Assembly (NCBI RefSeq): GCF_000701825.1
Contig: NZ_JNJY01000006.1
Coordinates: 1-56,128, forward strand
From: Mycoplasma collis ATCC 35278
Lineage (GTDB): Bacteria; Bacillota_I; Bacilli_A; Mycoplasmatales; Metamycoplasmataceae
Direction of reading: 5' to 3'
DNA length: 56,128 bases
Of the stretch, positions 30,557-44,229 are shown one piece after another. Position numbers and translations under genes: made by a program. How positions within the stretch are numbered: the stretch's first letter is position 1; the number at the start of each line of letters is the position of its first letter. The notes beneath the pieces were generated by a model, which saw only the letters and a program-made list of their open reading frames with translations, searched no databases and was not told the origin of the DNA.

Positions 30557-30946
30557 GCCAAACTTTTTAATAAATTTGACTAAAAAACAGCAAAAATTTG
30601 GCTTATTTTAATATTTTTTAAAAAATTTTTATAATAAAAAAATAATTTTTGATATAAGTAAAAATCATTTTACTATTGTTGTTTTCTAACTAATTTCAAA
30701 CAAATAAAATACTTTTCATATAAATAAAATTATTTTTTCTAATTTCTAAAAATATAAAATTTTTTAAATTTTATAAACAGACGCAAATATTTCCTCAATT
30801 AATTTAAAAATAATAAATTTTTATTAATAAAAAATATATTCACAATGCTTAAATTTTTTATTTTTGATATAACAAATAAAAAAACATATTTTATTTTCTT
30901 ATCTTTTAAAATGTTTTTAAATTTAAAAGAATAAGGAAAGGTAAAC
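30557..30946. other. Upstream region of the maltose phosphorylase operon
   Basis: About 390 bases without a gene. It holds a TTGATATAAGTA sequence (30649-30660, weak) and the stronger operator-like TTGATATAACAA (30864-30875). An imperfect inverted repeat CTTTTAAA...TTTAAAAG (about 30903-30928) lies just before the ribosome site AAGGAAAGG. Confidence 0.55.
30864..30875. promoter_or_regulatory. Candidate glucan-regulon operator (alpha-glucosidase operon)
   Basis: TTGATATAACAA, 11 of 12 positions of the palindrome at 35605, 72 bases upstream of the first gene. The core TGATATAACAA recurs at 35584. Confidence 0.45.
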
Positions 30947-32585
<1,639 letters not shown>

Positions 32586-32593
<8 letters not shown>

Positions 32594-34922
32594 ATTATTT
32601 TATGATACAAAAAATTTAAAAATTTATCAAAAAAACTATAATCCTTTATTAACCGCTAAGACTGAATCGATTTTTGCTCAAGGAAATGGTTTTTTAGGAA
32701 TAAGAGCAGTAGATGAAGAAAAATCATCTTTTCACAAAGAAGATTTTTTTATTAATGGTTTTTTTAATAAAGGAGATGATAATGAAGTTTCAGAATTAGC
32801 TAATTTAGCTAATTTAATTCAATTAAATATTTTGATTGATAATAAAATTGTAAAAACATTTGATGCTTTTTACTATTATAAAGAATTAGATTTAACAAAT
32901 GGTAAATTAACAAGAGTTATTAAATTAAAAAATAAATCTAAAATTTTTAAATTAACTTTTGAAAGAATAGTCGAACAAAAAGATAAACAATTATATGCTC
33001 AAAAAATAACTATTGAGCAGTTAAAAGGACAACCAAGTGAAATTAAAATTTTCCCTTTAATTGATGGACAATCAACCAATAGAGGTGTTCAACATCTTAA
33101 AGAAGGTAAAAAACTTTTAATTGATGAAACACTAATTCAATATCAAGAACAAGCTAATGAAAAAGATTTTTGAGCTATTCATAATATGAAAATTAGAGCT
33201 TTTTATAATAATAAATTATTATTAGCTAATAATGATGATTATGTTATTAAGATGGCTCGTCGTCAAATTGGTTATGAAATAAAATCTAATTTAAAAGTTA
33301 ATGAACCTTTTGTTTTAGAAAAAATAATGTCAGTTACTTCTTCTATTGAAAATAAAAATAAAAATTATGATCAATTAATAGAAATAGCTAATAAACAAGC
33401 AAAAAAAATAAATAAATTAACTTTTAATGATTTTGCTAATCAAGCTTTTGATCAATATAAAGAAATTTATAAACAATTTAATGTTGAAATTAAAGGAAAT
33501 AAAGAAGCAAAATACGATTATTTAGCATTTATTTTTAGTCTTTATCATATGAACAGCTTTGTTCCTAGTGATAATCCACAATTATCAATTGGAGCAAAAG
33601 GATTAACTGGTGAAGGATATCAAGGACACTGTTATTGAGATACAGAATTTTTTATTGTTCCAAACTTTGTTTTTAGCAATCCAAAAGTTGCGAGAAATTT
33701 ATTAGAATATAGATATTTAGGAATTAAAGGGGCTAGGGAAAAAGCGCAAGAAAAAAATTATATTGGTGCGCAATATCCTTGAGAAATGGCAATTCCAAGC
33801 GATGGAGAAGTAACCCCTTATTGAGGACAACCAGATATAATAACAGGGAAACAAGTTCCAATTGCTTCTAGAGAGCAAGAAATTCATGTTCCAGGTGATG
33901 TTGCATTTGCTATTGATCATTATTTTTTAGCTACATTAGATCATGATTTTATGGTTAAAATGGGTTATGAAATGATTTTTGATACAGCTGTTTTTTGACT
34001 TTCAAGACTAGAATTTAAAAATAATCAATATCAAATAACAAATGTAATGGGTCCTAATGAATATAAAGGAAACATTGATAATAATAACTTTACTAATTTA
34101 ATTGCTAAAAGAAATTTAGAATTAGCGCTTAAATATTACAATGAACTTTTAAAAACAGAAAAAAGCAAACAAATTTTATCTAATGTTTTAGCTAAAATCC
34201 CTTATAAAGTAGATTTTGATAAAATGGAACAAATAATTGATCGAATTTATTTACAAAAACCAAATGAAAATTTAATAATTGCAGAAAATGATCAATTTTT
34301 AAAACTTAATAAAATTGATGTAACACCTTTTCAATTTTTAGGGGATGCTGGTAAAAAATTATTCAACACAAAAGAAGGACATAAAAGATTAGCTTCGCAA
34401 GTTGTAAAACAAGCTGATGTTGTTTTAAGTACATTTATTTTTAGAGAATTATTTACTAAAGAAATAGTAGAAGCTAATTTTAATTATTACGAACCATTAA
34501 CAACTCACGATTCATCTCTAAGCGCAACAACTTATGCAATTACAGCAATTGATTTAAGAAAAATGGAATTAGCTTATAAATTATTTAGATATTCCATTAA
34601 TATAGATTTAGGAGAAAATTTTCACTCATCTAATGAGGGGATTCACGCAGGTTCATTAGCCGCAATATGACAAACTATTGTTTTTGGTTATGGTGGATTT
34701 AGATTTTATAATGATAATATTTATTTTAATCCAATTTTACCTAATAATTGAACCAAATTATCATATCAAATTACAATTAAAAATATAGATCTATCAGTTA
34801 ATGTTTATAAAAAATATTTTGAAATTATTAAAAAATCTAAACATGAATTAAAAGTATTTATTAATAATGAATTGAAAGTGCTTAAAAAAGAAAAAGAAAG
34901 ATTTTGTATTAATAATGCTTAA
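32586..34922 (+). CDS. mapA: GH65 maltose phosphorylase
   Basis: Splits maltose with phosphate to glucose and beta-glucose-1-phosphate. It is 778 residues. The ATG at 32586 lies in the 3' end of the upstream gene. GH65 features: N-terminal beta domain (TESIFAQGNGFLGIRA), the catalytic barrel with GEGYQGHCYWDTEFF, the general acid Glu492 in NVMGPNEYKG, KQADVVLSTFIF, and the phosphate-binding region THDSSLSATTYAI with SSNEGIHAGSLAAIW. Kojibiose or trehalose phosphorylases share these motifs, but the neighbours favour maltose. The product feeds the next gene. Confidence 0.94.
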
Positions 34923-35577
34923 GGGGATAATATTTGATTTAGATGGAGTAATAACTGATACAGCTTATTTCCATTATTTAGCTTGAAAAAATGAAGTTGA
35001 AAAATTAGGTATTAATTTTGATGAACAAACTAATGAAAAATTAAAAGGACTTAATCGAATTGAAACGCTAAAGGCGATTTTAAAAATTTACCAAATAAAA
35101 ATAGAAGAAAATGAAATTATTAAAATTGCTAATGCTAAAAATGAATATTATAAAAAATTATTAAAAACTAAATTAAATGAAACTTATATTTTAAAAGGAA
35201 TAAAAGAATTTATTTTAGAAGCTAAAAAAAATAATTTAAAATTAGCTATTGCATCTTCTTCATTTAATGCACCATATATTTTAAAAAAAATTAATTTATT
35301 TTCATATTTTGATTTTATTGTCGATCCATCAAATATTAAAAAAGGAAAACCGGATAAAGAAATTTTTGTTGCAGCTCAAAAAGCTTTAAATCTTGAGTCT
35401 GATGAAGTTATTGGAATTGAAGATTCGCTAAGTGGAATAATATCATTAAATGATGCAAATATTTTTTCAATCGCCATAACTAATGAACCAAAATACTTTA
35501 AAACAGCAAATATTATTTTAAATAATACTAGTGAATTAGATTTAAATAAAATATTAAAAATTTTCAAAAATAGATAA
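34915..35577 (+). CDS. pgmB: Beta-phosphoglucomutase
   Basis: Converts beta-glucose-1-phosphate from the phosphorylase to glucose-6-phosphate for glycolysis. It is a 220-residue HAD-superfamily protein. Motif I FDLDGVITDTAYFHYLAW holds nucleophile Asp8 and acid Asp10; LAIASSSFNAPYILKKI is motif II, KGKPDKEIF motif III and IGIEDSLSGI motif IV. The start overlaps the phosphorylase stop by eight bases. It is the last gene of the operon. Confidence 0.95.
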
Positions 35578-35582
35578 ATAAA

Positions 35583-35616
35583 ATGATATAACAAACACTT
35601 TCGCTTGATATATCAA
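35583..35616. promoter_or_regulatory. Double candidate operator: ATGATATAACAA and TTGATATATCAA
   Basis: Two copies of the glucan-regulon motif, at 35583-35594 and 35605-35616, centred 22 bases apart (two helical turns). The second is a perfect 12-base palindrome. They follow pgmB and precede the maltodextrin ABC operon. Confidence 0.5.
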
Positions 35617-35617
35617 C

Positions 35618-35631
35618 AAAAAAAAAAAAAA
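35618..35631 (+). repeat. A14 tract between operator and promoter
   Basis: Fourteen A separate the palindrome at 35605 from GGTTAACC (35632-35639) and a TATAAT (35645-35650). Length change would alter the distance between operator and promoter. Confidence 0.6.
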
Positions 35632-35647
35632 GGTTAACCATTTTTAT

Positions 35648-35696
35648 AATAAAGGAGCTACTAAATATTTAATAAGGTAGCTTCTTTATTTTATTA
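35648..35696 (+). terminator. Terminator between pgmB and the ABC operon
   Basis: Stem AATAAAGGAGCTAC / GTAGCTTCTTTATT (one G-U pair) with T-rich tail. It could end the pgmB transcript or, if TATAAT at 35645 is a promoter, form the 5' hairpin of the next transcript. Confidence 0.8.
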
Positions 35697-35724
35697 ACTA
35701 AATTATTAAAAATTTATTAATAAA

Positions 35725-36174
35725 ATGAACATTTTTGTTGAATTTATAAACAAATCAAGTATTAGAAAAAATATGAAAATTAATGAGATATTATTTGGAC
35801 CTCCAGTAAAAAAAAGAACACATTTACCTAATGTTATAGAGCATTTATATTTTTTATATTCTGCTATTTTTTCTTTTTTAGCTATTTTGATTTTATTTTT
35901 CATTTTCATTTCTATATCTGGAAATTCATTTATAGATAAAATTTTTCTTGCTTTTAACAATCTTTTTTTTCGTGTTGGATTAACTTTATTATCAATCAAC
36001 TTTATTTGTAATATTTTTTTAATCATTAGAACAATAAAAATTTTTCCAAATACTGAAAATTATAAAATTTGAGTAATTTTAGAAATTATTGTTAGTTTAT
36101 TATTTATTTTTTCTTTTTTAAATTTATTTATTAGTTTGTTTTGCCTTAAATTCAACAAAATAGTTTTTTACTAA
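35725..36174 (+). CDS. Small membrane protein, first gene of the maltodextrin ABC operon
   Basis: A 149-residue protein with about three or four hydrophobic segments (around 45-70, 78-103 and 118-148). The N-terminal 35 residues are polar (FVEFINKSSIRKNMKINEIL). I recognise no family. The ATG at 35725 is the first in frame; an ATG at 35776 is an alternative, neither with a strong ribosome site. One TGA-Trp (KIWVILEI). It lies 19 bases before the binding lipoprotein gene. Two further small membrane proteins occur in the same operon, so they may be accessory parts of the transporter. Confidence 0.72.
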
Positions 36175-36193
36175 ATTTATGTTTAGGAGAATT

Positions 36194-38536
36194 ATGTTTA
36201 AAAAAATAAAAAAAATATCAAAAATTTTCTTATTAGTTAGCCCATTAGCTGCGCTAACTGCAATTGGATGTGCAGCTAAAAACCCTTATGCAGAAAGTAA
36301 AGAAATTTTTGTTGCAAGAGAAGGTGTACAAAAAAGTTTTTGAGATAGTGTAGTAGAAAACTTTTCAAAAACACAATCATATAAAGATGGTTATAGAATA
36401 AAATTTGTTGAAAAAGATGTTTTTGGAGCAATCGATCAAGTCACAACAGTTGGATTTAATGATAGTAACAGCCCAGATCTTATTTATTCACCTCAAGATC
36501 GTATAACTTCATTATTACAATCTAAATCTATTAGACCTTGAGATGTAACAGTAAAAGATCAAATTTTAAATGATATTGGTGCTAATGATGATGAAAAAAC
36601 ATTTATAAATGAATTTGGTAAGTTTCAAAAATTATCAAGCAATAGTCCAGAATTTTATAACTTTGCCCACAACAAAGAAGGTATCGTTCTAATGACTAAA
36701 AAATCATTAGAAGAAGTTAAAAAAGATTTTAGTGATACAAAAACTGATGAAATGGTTGAATTGGTAAAAGAAGGAAAAGCATTTTTTAGAATTCAAGATG
36801 GTTGATTTGGTAATGGTATCTTAGGTGGTGTATTAAATGAAGAATTAATGAAAAAAATCATTTATAAAAAAGAAGATGGTAATTGATCATCAGGATTTTT
36901 AACTTCAGATGCAAATAATGTTAAATTTAAAGAAGCATTAGATATAGCAGCTGAATTAATGTATCCAATTTATGAGGCTGTTTATGTAAAAACCGCTGAA
37001 GAGTACAAAAATAGTCCATTTGGAAAAAAAGGAATTTCACAAGATGATTTAAAAACACTCCTTAGCAGCAATATGGAAGTTGTTCAAAATAAAGTTTTAG
37101 AATTAATTTCAAGTGGAAAATTGGAATATGGAATGGTAGGTTCATGAGATATTGGTAATTCATTTAAACAAGGAATTGAAACATTTGTTGCTTTCCCTAA
37201 ATTAAAAAATAATTACCACTATAAACAGGCTGCAGGTTCTTGATCATGAGCTATTAATGCAAGAAATCAAGGTGTAAATCAAAAAAGACTTGATGCAATT
37301 TATGAAATTTTAAAAATTATATTTAAATCAGAATCTTATGCCGCTTACTTTAAACAAGATTCTAAAATTCCTCTTGTTAAAAATACACAAACTTCATTAG
37401 AAACTTTAATAATTAGTGAAAATAAAACTCATTTAGCAACAATTACTAAATTAGCTAAAGATCTTGGATATTCCACTAATGAAGAATTTTTAAATGCTTA
37501 TGATAATTTATTTAAAAAATTAAACGAAACTCTAGATAAAAAATTATATAAAGATTCATGATCATTTAATGAAAATACTTCCCCTTTAGATAATTCTAAT
37601 ATTAAAAAAGATACTATAGCAAATGTTTTAGGTATAAATGATAGTAGTAAATCATTATTCTTCGGAATTACTGATGCTTTATTTAACGAAATTAAAAATC
37701 TTAAACTAAAAGATAAAACAGGATTAAGAAATTTTGTTGCTACTATTTTAAAAATTGATAATATCAATGATTTAAAAGGTAGCGGTAATGAAGAATGACA
37801 AGTAAATCCAAGTTTAGTTAAAGTTACTTTTGATGAAGAATTACATGTAGAAAAAAATACAAATCAAAATGCACATATTAGATTAATTGAAAATAAAATT
37901 TTTGGTATGAATGGTGATAATGAATCAACTATTTCAGACTTTATTAAAAGCTTCCATTCCGAAGGCGTTACTTTTGATTCTAAAGTTATAGAATTTGTTG
38001 CAAAAGCAAAAGAATTTTCAACTAAATATGCAAAAACTACAGTTGAAGATGCAACTATAAAAAAAGCGGTTGAATTATATTTAGCTAACTTCTACAATCA
38101 AGTCATGTGAGAGAAATTACAAAAAGAATACAAAAAAGTATGAACCACTTCTAAATTTAATAAAAAAGATAAAACTGCATCAGAAGAAACTATCGAAGCT
38201 GTTAATAAAAAAGTTGATACTCTTCGTTCAGGTAATGTTTCAAGTAAAGTTATCAATGTATTAACATCAAACAAAACATTTAATGATAATGGGTATGGAA
38301 TTATTCAATATCAAAAAGAAAGAATTGGTAATGCAAATCCTCAATTTGGTGGAGCATGATGAGATATTTGAAATAATCAACTTTTTGGAAACGCTAAAAT
38401 GTATGAAGATTTTCAACAAAATGTAAAAACAGAGGCAGCTTTCAAAACCAAAATTAACGAAAAAATTCAATCATTATACACTGAAAAAGTAAATGCGTTA
38501 AATTCTTCTCAAGCTGAAGATTTTATAGCTGATTAA
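36194..38536 (+). CDS. Maltodextrin-binding lipoprotein of ABC transporter
   Basis: The substrate-binding component of the sugar importer. It is a 780-residue lipoprotein with lipobox AIGC (Cys26). The N-terminal 400 residues have the pattern of sugar-binding proteins: ESKEIFVAREGVQKSFWDSV, PDLIYSPQDRITSLLQ, then a ligand-cleft region with GSWDIGNSFKQGIETFVAFP and AAGSWSWAINARNQ, where aromatic residues would stack on glucose rings. The C-terminal 350 residues are helical and not typical, making it about twice the size of MalE. AGGAG precedes the ATG. Assignment as maltodextrin-specific rests on its neighbours. Confidence 0.87.
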
Positions 38537-38539
38537 TAT

Positions 38540-38998
38540 TTGAATAATAAATTTTTAATAGAGAGCAAAGTATTTTATTTCAAAATAATTTTGCTCTCTA
38601 TTTATGTAATTTTGCTATCTTTTTGAGTTATTGAAATTGTTGTTTTCGGAACAAAACAATTTAATAATTTAAATGAAAATGAATATAATAATCAAATAGA
38701 AAATTTTTTAAAAATAAAAATATTTTTATTTGTCTTTAATTATTTAATAATTATTTTTTATTTAATAAATTTAATTATTTCTAAAAATAAAGGAATTGGT
38801 TATTTTTTTACAATAATTTGAATTTTTTTATTTTTAGCAATATTTATAACAAATTTAATAGATAAAAGTTTTTTAGAAAATAATTGAAGAATTAGTTTAT
38901 TGATTTTATTTAACTCAATAATAGCATTAATTATTTTAACTTTATTTTATTTTATTTTTAAAATTTATCAATTAAAACAATTAAACAAAATTATATAA
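38540..38998 (+). CDS. Small four-helix membrane protein in the maltodextrin operon
   Basis: A 152-residue protein with four hydrophobic segments (about 15-35, 55-78, 83-102 and 115-142), no recognised family. There is no ATG at the 5' end; TTG at 38540, three bases after the preceding stop, is the best start. The next gene begins eight bases downstream. TGA-Trp codons occur (SFWVIEIV, TIIWIFLF). The topology resembles the other small membrane proteins of this operon at 35725 and 44229, which suggests related roles, not demonstrated. Confidence 0.75.
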
Positions 38999-39006
38999 AA
39001 AAATAA

Positions 39007-42000
39007 ATGGAAAATATTCAACTTTGAAATTGATACGGTCATAAATTTGATAAAAAAAATAGTATTAAAAAATTAGATTTTTATTATTATAAACAACAAA
39101 TTCAAAATGTTTTTGATCGACAAAAATTAATAATTAATAAAAATAAAAAAAGAAATAAAGAATTATTTTTAGAGGCTAAAAAATCTTTAGAAAACGAGAA
39201 GAAAAGAATTTTAAAAAATTTAAAAATCACTTACAGTAATGATTTAAACATCGCTAAACAAACTATTAAAGAATTAAAAATTAGTAATAATTTATTAAGA
39301 TTAATTGGTTTTGAAATTAAAAAAATTAACAATAAATTATTAGATTCTAAAAAATATGTTAAAAATTATTTTAATTTGCTAAAAAATACTTCTGATACTT
39401 TAGATACTAAAATAAATATTATAAATAATTTAATAATAGAAGCTAAAACCAACGAACAAAAAGAATTTAAAAAATTAGCTTTTTTAAACGTAGCTAAAAA
39501 ATATTATGAAAAAAATAAAATTCTTGAAATAAATTATGATATTTTTAATATTCAAGATTTAAATTTAGATGATTTTGAAAAAAATATTTTTTTAAACAAA
39601 AAGGCACAAGAACAATTTATTTCTTTTTATCGTAAATTAGTTAATAAATTAAACTATTTAAAAAATGAAAAAGAACTAAAAGTCAAAGAAATAGAAAAAT
39701 TAAAAACAGAATCTACTATTAAATATAAAAATGAAAAATTAATAATCAAAAAAGATTTTGATTTAAAAATCAAAGAAATTGAATTTTCTTATAATAAAGA
39801 ACATTATGAACAAATAAATTCAATTAAAAAAGCAAAATTACACGCTAATGAAAAATTAAATAAAAACAAAGAAAAAATTATTAGTTTAAATCAACAAGAA
39901 AAAGAAAAAATTAATCAAATAAAATTGACTGAAAAAGAAAAATTACTTTCATTAAAAAAAGATTATTTACTTAAACTTAAACAAGTAAAAATATTAAGCA
40001 AATATGAAACTTTATATAAAAAAATTGTTTTGATTAATGATTTATATAATTTAAATTCAGAAAAAGTAAATTTATATTTTAACGATTTAAAACAAAAAAT
40101 TTTATCTAATTTGGATTATAAAAAAGCGTTAGATTTATTTTTATTTGAAAAAAATAATGCATTTAATTTATTAACAAAAGATAATTCAAACAAAAAAATA
40201 ATAATAACTAAAATTTTCAATAAAAATTTCAATTTAACAAAACTTTATTGACATAAAAAAAATAAGTTACTTTATCAAAAGAGTTTATATTTTTTCAAAA
40301 AATCAGAGATTTTAAAAAACACTACATATGAAAGTGAATATTTAGAAAACTGCGCAAAAGCAATTCAAACTTTTGTCAAAGATTTTGAAAAAGAAATTGA
40401 AATTTCTAATAATGATAATGTCAAAGCTATTAATCAGCTTTATTTACAAAATAATAATTCCAAAAAAAATGATATTAACAATATCAAACTTAAAATTAAT
40501 GAAGCAAATAATGAATTTTTAAAAGCAAAAAATGAACTTAAAGATTTATTAAAACAAAAGCAAATTACTTCAAAAGCATATAATTCAAGTTTAAAAAAAT
40601 TAAAAATTGAAAATCAAGAAAAAAACAAAGAAATTAAATTAGAAAATGAAAATTATAAAAATAATTTAATTTTAAAAACAAGTTTTCCTAAACTTTTATA
40701 TAAAAAGAAAATAACTAGTAAAATTTATAAATCACAAATTTTAGAAGCACAAAAATCAATTCCAATTGAAGCAAATAAATTTAGTTCATATAAAGCATTT
40801 TTTCTAAATTTAATATTACCTGGAAGTGCAGAATTATTAATATTTAAACAAAATTTAAAAGGTTTAATAATGATAATTTTTAGCTTATTATTTTATTCTG
40901 TTTTTTTACCTTTTTCTTTTGGATTAACATGAACTAAAATTGGTGGAATTCAAGGTCTTGTGGATCTAGGGGCTAAAATTCATGATGCATCTAAAGGAAT
41001 TACTCCTGATGCAAGATATTGAATGTTTGGGGGAGTAGCATCCTTAATTTTATTAACAATAACTTTCTCTTATATAATAGCTTCAGCTATTTCGGCATGG
41101 AGAAATGGGAAATATTTACAACAAGGAATGCGACCATTAAATTGACAAGAAACTAAAAAATGAATTTCTAATCAAGGTTTCCCTTGAATGATTTCAATAC
41201 CAGGATGATTTTTAATTGCTTTTATTGTTATAACCCCATTATTTACTTCCTTGCTTTTATCATTTTCAAATACAGGATTTAACCATGAGCCTCCTGGAAG
41301 AACAGTTGATTGAGTAGGATTTAGTCAATATGGGAAATGATATATTTTTAGAAATAATAATCTTTTACTTTCATTATTTAGAGTTATAAGTTGAACAATT
41401 ATTTGAACATTTAGCGCTGGATTTTTAGTTATTATTGTAGGTAGTGCTTTTGCTCTTTTAGTTAATAATCATCACATTAAATTTAAAAAGTTTTTTAGAT
41501 TAGTTTATATTATTCCATGAGCTATTCCCGCTTTTGTTACAATTATTTTTCTAAAATCAATTTTCCAAGCAGATGCCGATTCATTAGTAAATAACATTTT
41601 AATAAAATTAGGTATTATCAAACAAAGTATTAATTATTTTGCAAATGTTCATACTACAAGATTTTTAATAATTGTTATCCAAACTTGACTGGGTCATTCA
41701 TATATTTTCCTTTTAATAACTGGTAATTTACAATCAATTCCTAAGGATATATATGAAGCGGCTGCAATTGATGGCGCTAATAAAAAGAAAAGTTTTTTAA
41801 ATATAACTTTACCAATTTTATTAAATTCACTAACACCACTTTTAATTGGACAATTTATTTTTATGTTTAATAATTTTAGTATTATTTCACTATTTTCAGG
41901 CGGAGGCCCTGCATATAGTAAAGCAACTGTATTTTTAGAAGGTGGAACTGATATTATGATTTCATGAATATTTAAGCTTACAACAGGTGCAGTGCAAATT

Positions 42001-42105
42001 GAAGGAAATACTGCTTTTGCTTCAGCATTAGTTATTTTATCTTCATCAATTTCCGTTGGTTTTGCAGCTTATGGATTTATTAAAAACACTAGAAAAAGGA
42101 GTTAA
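39007..42105 (+). CDS. malF: MalF-type permease with long N-terminal coiled coil
   Basis: Permease of the maltodextrin importer, 1032 residues, about twice the usual size. Residues 1-590 are a Lys/Glu/Asn-rich, cytoplasmic, mostly coiled-coil region (for example KEKINQIKLTEKEKLLSLKK). From about 590 the membrane part begins: KAFFLNLILPGSAELLIFKQ, a helix pair, then a typical MalF core with several membrane segments. The EAA loop, which contacts the ATPase, reads IYEAAAIDGANKKKSFLNIT (about 915), followed by FNNFSIISLFSGGGP, a MalF signature. All Trp in the core except one are TGA. Frame is continuous from the ATG at 39007. malG starts two bases downstream. Confidence 0.92.
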
Positions 42106-42107
42106 TT

Positions 42108-43052
42108 ATGGCTAAATATAAAAGTTTTATCAATGATAAAGAATTTGATTTTGAAAAGTTAAAAAACTCCAAAGTGAAAATTCATCTTTTAGATCAAAAA
42201 CCTTTAACATTAAGTGAAATGATTTATTTATTTTTCAATTATTTAATTTTAATAATTTGAGTGGGAATCATTTTTTTTCCAGTAATAACAATGATTATAG
42301 GTTCGTTTAACGTATTTAACCCAAGATATGTTAGCGTATCACCTAATTCATTTAAATTTGGTCTTGATAATTTTGCTTATTTATTTACAAATCCTCGTAG
42401 TTTATATGTAAAATGATATTTAAATACAATATCAATTTCAATTGCAACAATGATTATTACAGTAATCTTTGTTGCATTAAATGGCTATGCTTATTCAAGG
42501 TTTAAATTTAAAGGCTCTAAACATTCATTATCAGTTATTATGCTATTGCAAATGATTCCAGCTACAGCATCGCTTATTTCACTATATATTATAGTAACTC
42601 TAGGTACAGAATTATCAATCGATCCAAGAATAATGCTTGTGTTAATTTATTCTGGAGGAGCAATTGCAGGAAATACTTTTGTTTTTAAAAATTATTTAGA
42701 TTCAATTTCCCGCGAATTAGATGATTCAGCTAAAATTGATGGTTGTGGAAATTGAAAATTATTTATTAAAATTTTACTTCCAATTTCCAAACCAATGTTA
42801 TCTATTATTAGTTTATGAACATTTTTAATTCCTTTTGGCGATGTTATTTTACCTAGATTTACAATTGTAGATCGAGCACAAACCACACTCGCTGTTGGTC
42901 TTGATAGTTTTATAAATGCTGAACCAAAACATATAAATGTAGGAGCTTATTCAGCTGGAGCGCTTTTAGCATCACTTCCACCATTTATTTTATTTATTGT
43001 TTCACAAAAAAATATTGTAGGTGGCTTAAGCGAAGGAGCTGTGAAAGGATAG
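42108..43052 (+). CDS. malG: MalG-type maltodextrin permease
   Basis: Second permease of the importer, 314 residues with six membrane segments. The N-terminal 45 residues are soluble. Core markers are LNTISISIATMIITVIFVALNGYAYSRFKFKG and the EAA loop ELDDSAKIDGCGNWKLFIKI (about 203-222), then LPISKPMLSIISLWTFL, all typical of MalG. The C-terminus VGGLSEGAVKG matches the MalG ending that reaches into the pore. AAAGGAG ahead of the ATG is in the malF 3' end. Confidence 0.94.
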
Positions 43053-43056
43053 AAAT

Positions 43057-44229
43057 ATGATTAAAAAACACAATGATGAAAATGACAATTTTGATTTAGA
43101 ATTTGAACAATTTTTAAATCAAATTGGAAATAATGTATCTCAAAGTCAAGGCGGAAAAATTGAGCTTGTTAATTTATCTAAAAAATATGAAAATAATGAT
43201 AAATGAACATTAAAAGATATTAATTTAACTATTGAATCAGGTAAATTTTGTATTTTTTTAGGACCTAGTGGTTGTGGTAAAACAACACTACTTAGAATGA
43301 TTGCCGGACTTAATTCAATTACACAAGGAGATTTATTATTTAATAACAAAAGAATTAATAATCTAACTCCTTCTGAAAGAAATATAGCAATGGTATTTCA
43401 ATCATATGCGCTTTATCCTCATATGAATGTCTATGAAAACATGAGTTTTGGGCTAAAAATGGCAAAAGAAAGAAAAGATGTTATCGATCGTAGAGTTAAA
43501 GATGTTGCTAAAATTTTAAAAATTGAAAAACATTTATATAATAAACCTAAAGATTTATCTGGTGGGCAACGTCAAAGAGTTGCTATTGGTAGAGCGATAG
43601 TTAGAAAACCATCTATCTTTTTAATGGATGAGCCTTTATCTAACTTAGATGCAAAATTAAGAGAATCAATGCGTCGTGAAATTGTTCAAATTCATAGAAT
43701 GCTAAATACTACATCAATTTATGTAACTCATGATCAATTAGAAGCGATGACCATGGGTGATCAAATAGTAGTTATAAATGATGGTAAAATTCAGCAAAAT
43801 GGAACATCTAAAGAGCTTTATTTTAAACCTAAAAATGTTTTTGTTGCCAAATTCATTGGAATGCCAACAATGAATTTATTGAATGGTTTTTATGAAAATT
43901 CTCATTTTGTATTAAGTGAATTTAATTGAAAACAAAAAATATCAAATAATTACAAAATAAATGAAAAACAAAAAATAATTATTGGTTATCGTTCAGAAGA
44001 TGTAATTTTAAATAAAAAAAATGTAGTTAATTCAATTAAAGGAACAATTTTTAATGTTGAATCTTTAGGGAAAGAATTATCGATTGTTGTAAAAATTAGT
44101 GAAAATATTGAAATTATTGCAACTGTATTGAATAATGAAGATTTTGAACTTTATTCTCATGTTTTTATTACATTTAACGAATCTAGAGTTCACATTTTTG
44201 ATCACGAAACAGAAGAGAGAATTAATTAA
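43057..44229 (+). CDS. malK: Sugar ABC transporter ATPase (MalK/MsmK type)
   Basis: ATPase of the maltodextrin importer, 390 residues. An extra N-terminal segment of about 28 acidic residues comes first. Walker [11 protein letters not shown]-loop [13 protein letters not shown], signature [14 protein letters not shown], Walker [15 protein letters not shown] and H-loop [11 protein letters not shown] are complete. The C-terminal regulatory (TOBE) domain has [10 protein letters not shown] and [10 protein letters not shown]. It starts four bases after malG and its stop overlaps the next start (TAATG). Confidence 0.96.

Noticed and set aside
35706..36026. A 106-codon minus-strand frame opposite the small membrane protein
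   Set aside because: Lys/Ile-rich shadow of the plus-strand gene, without ribosome site; the plus strand has membrane topology and fits the operon.
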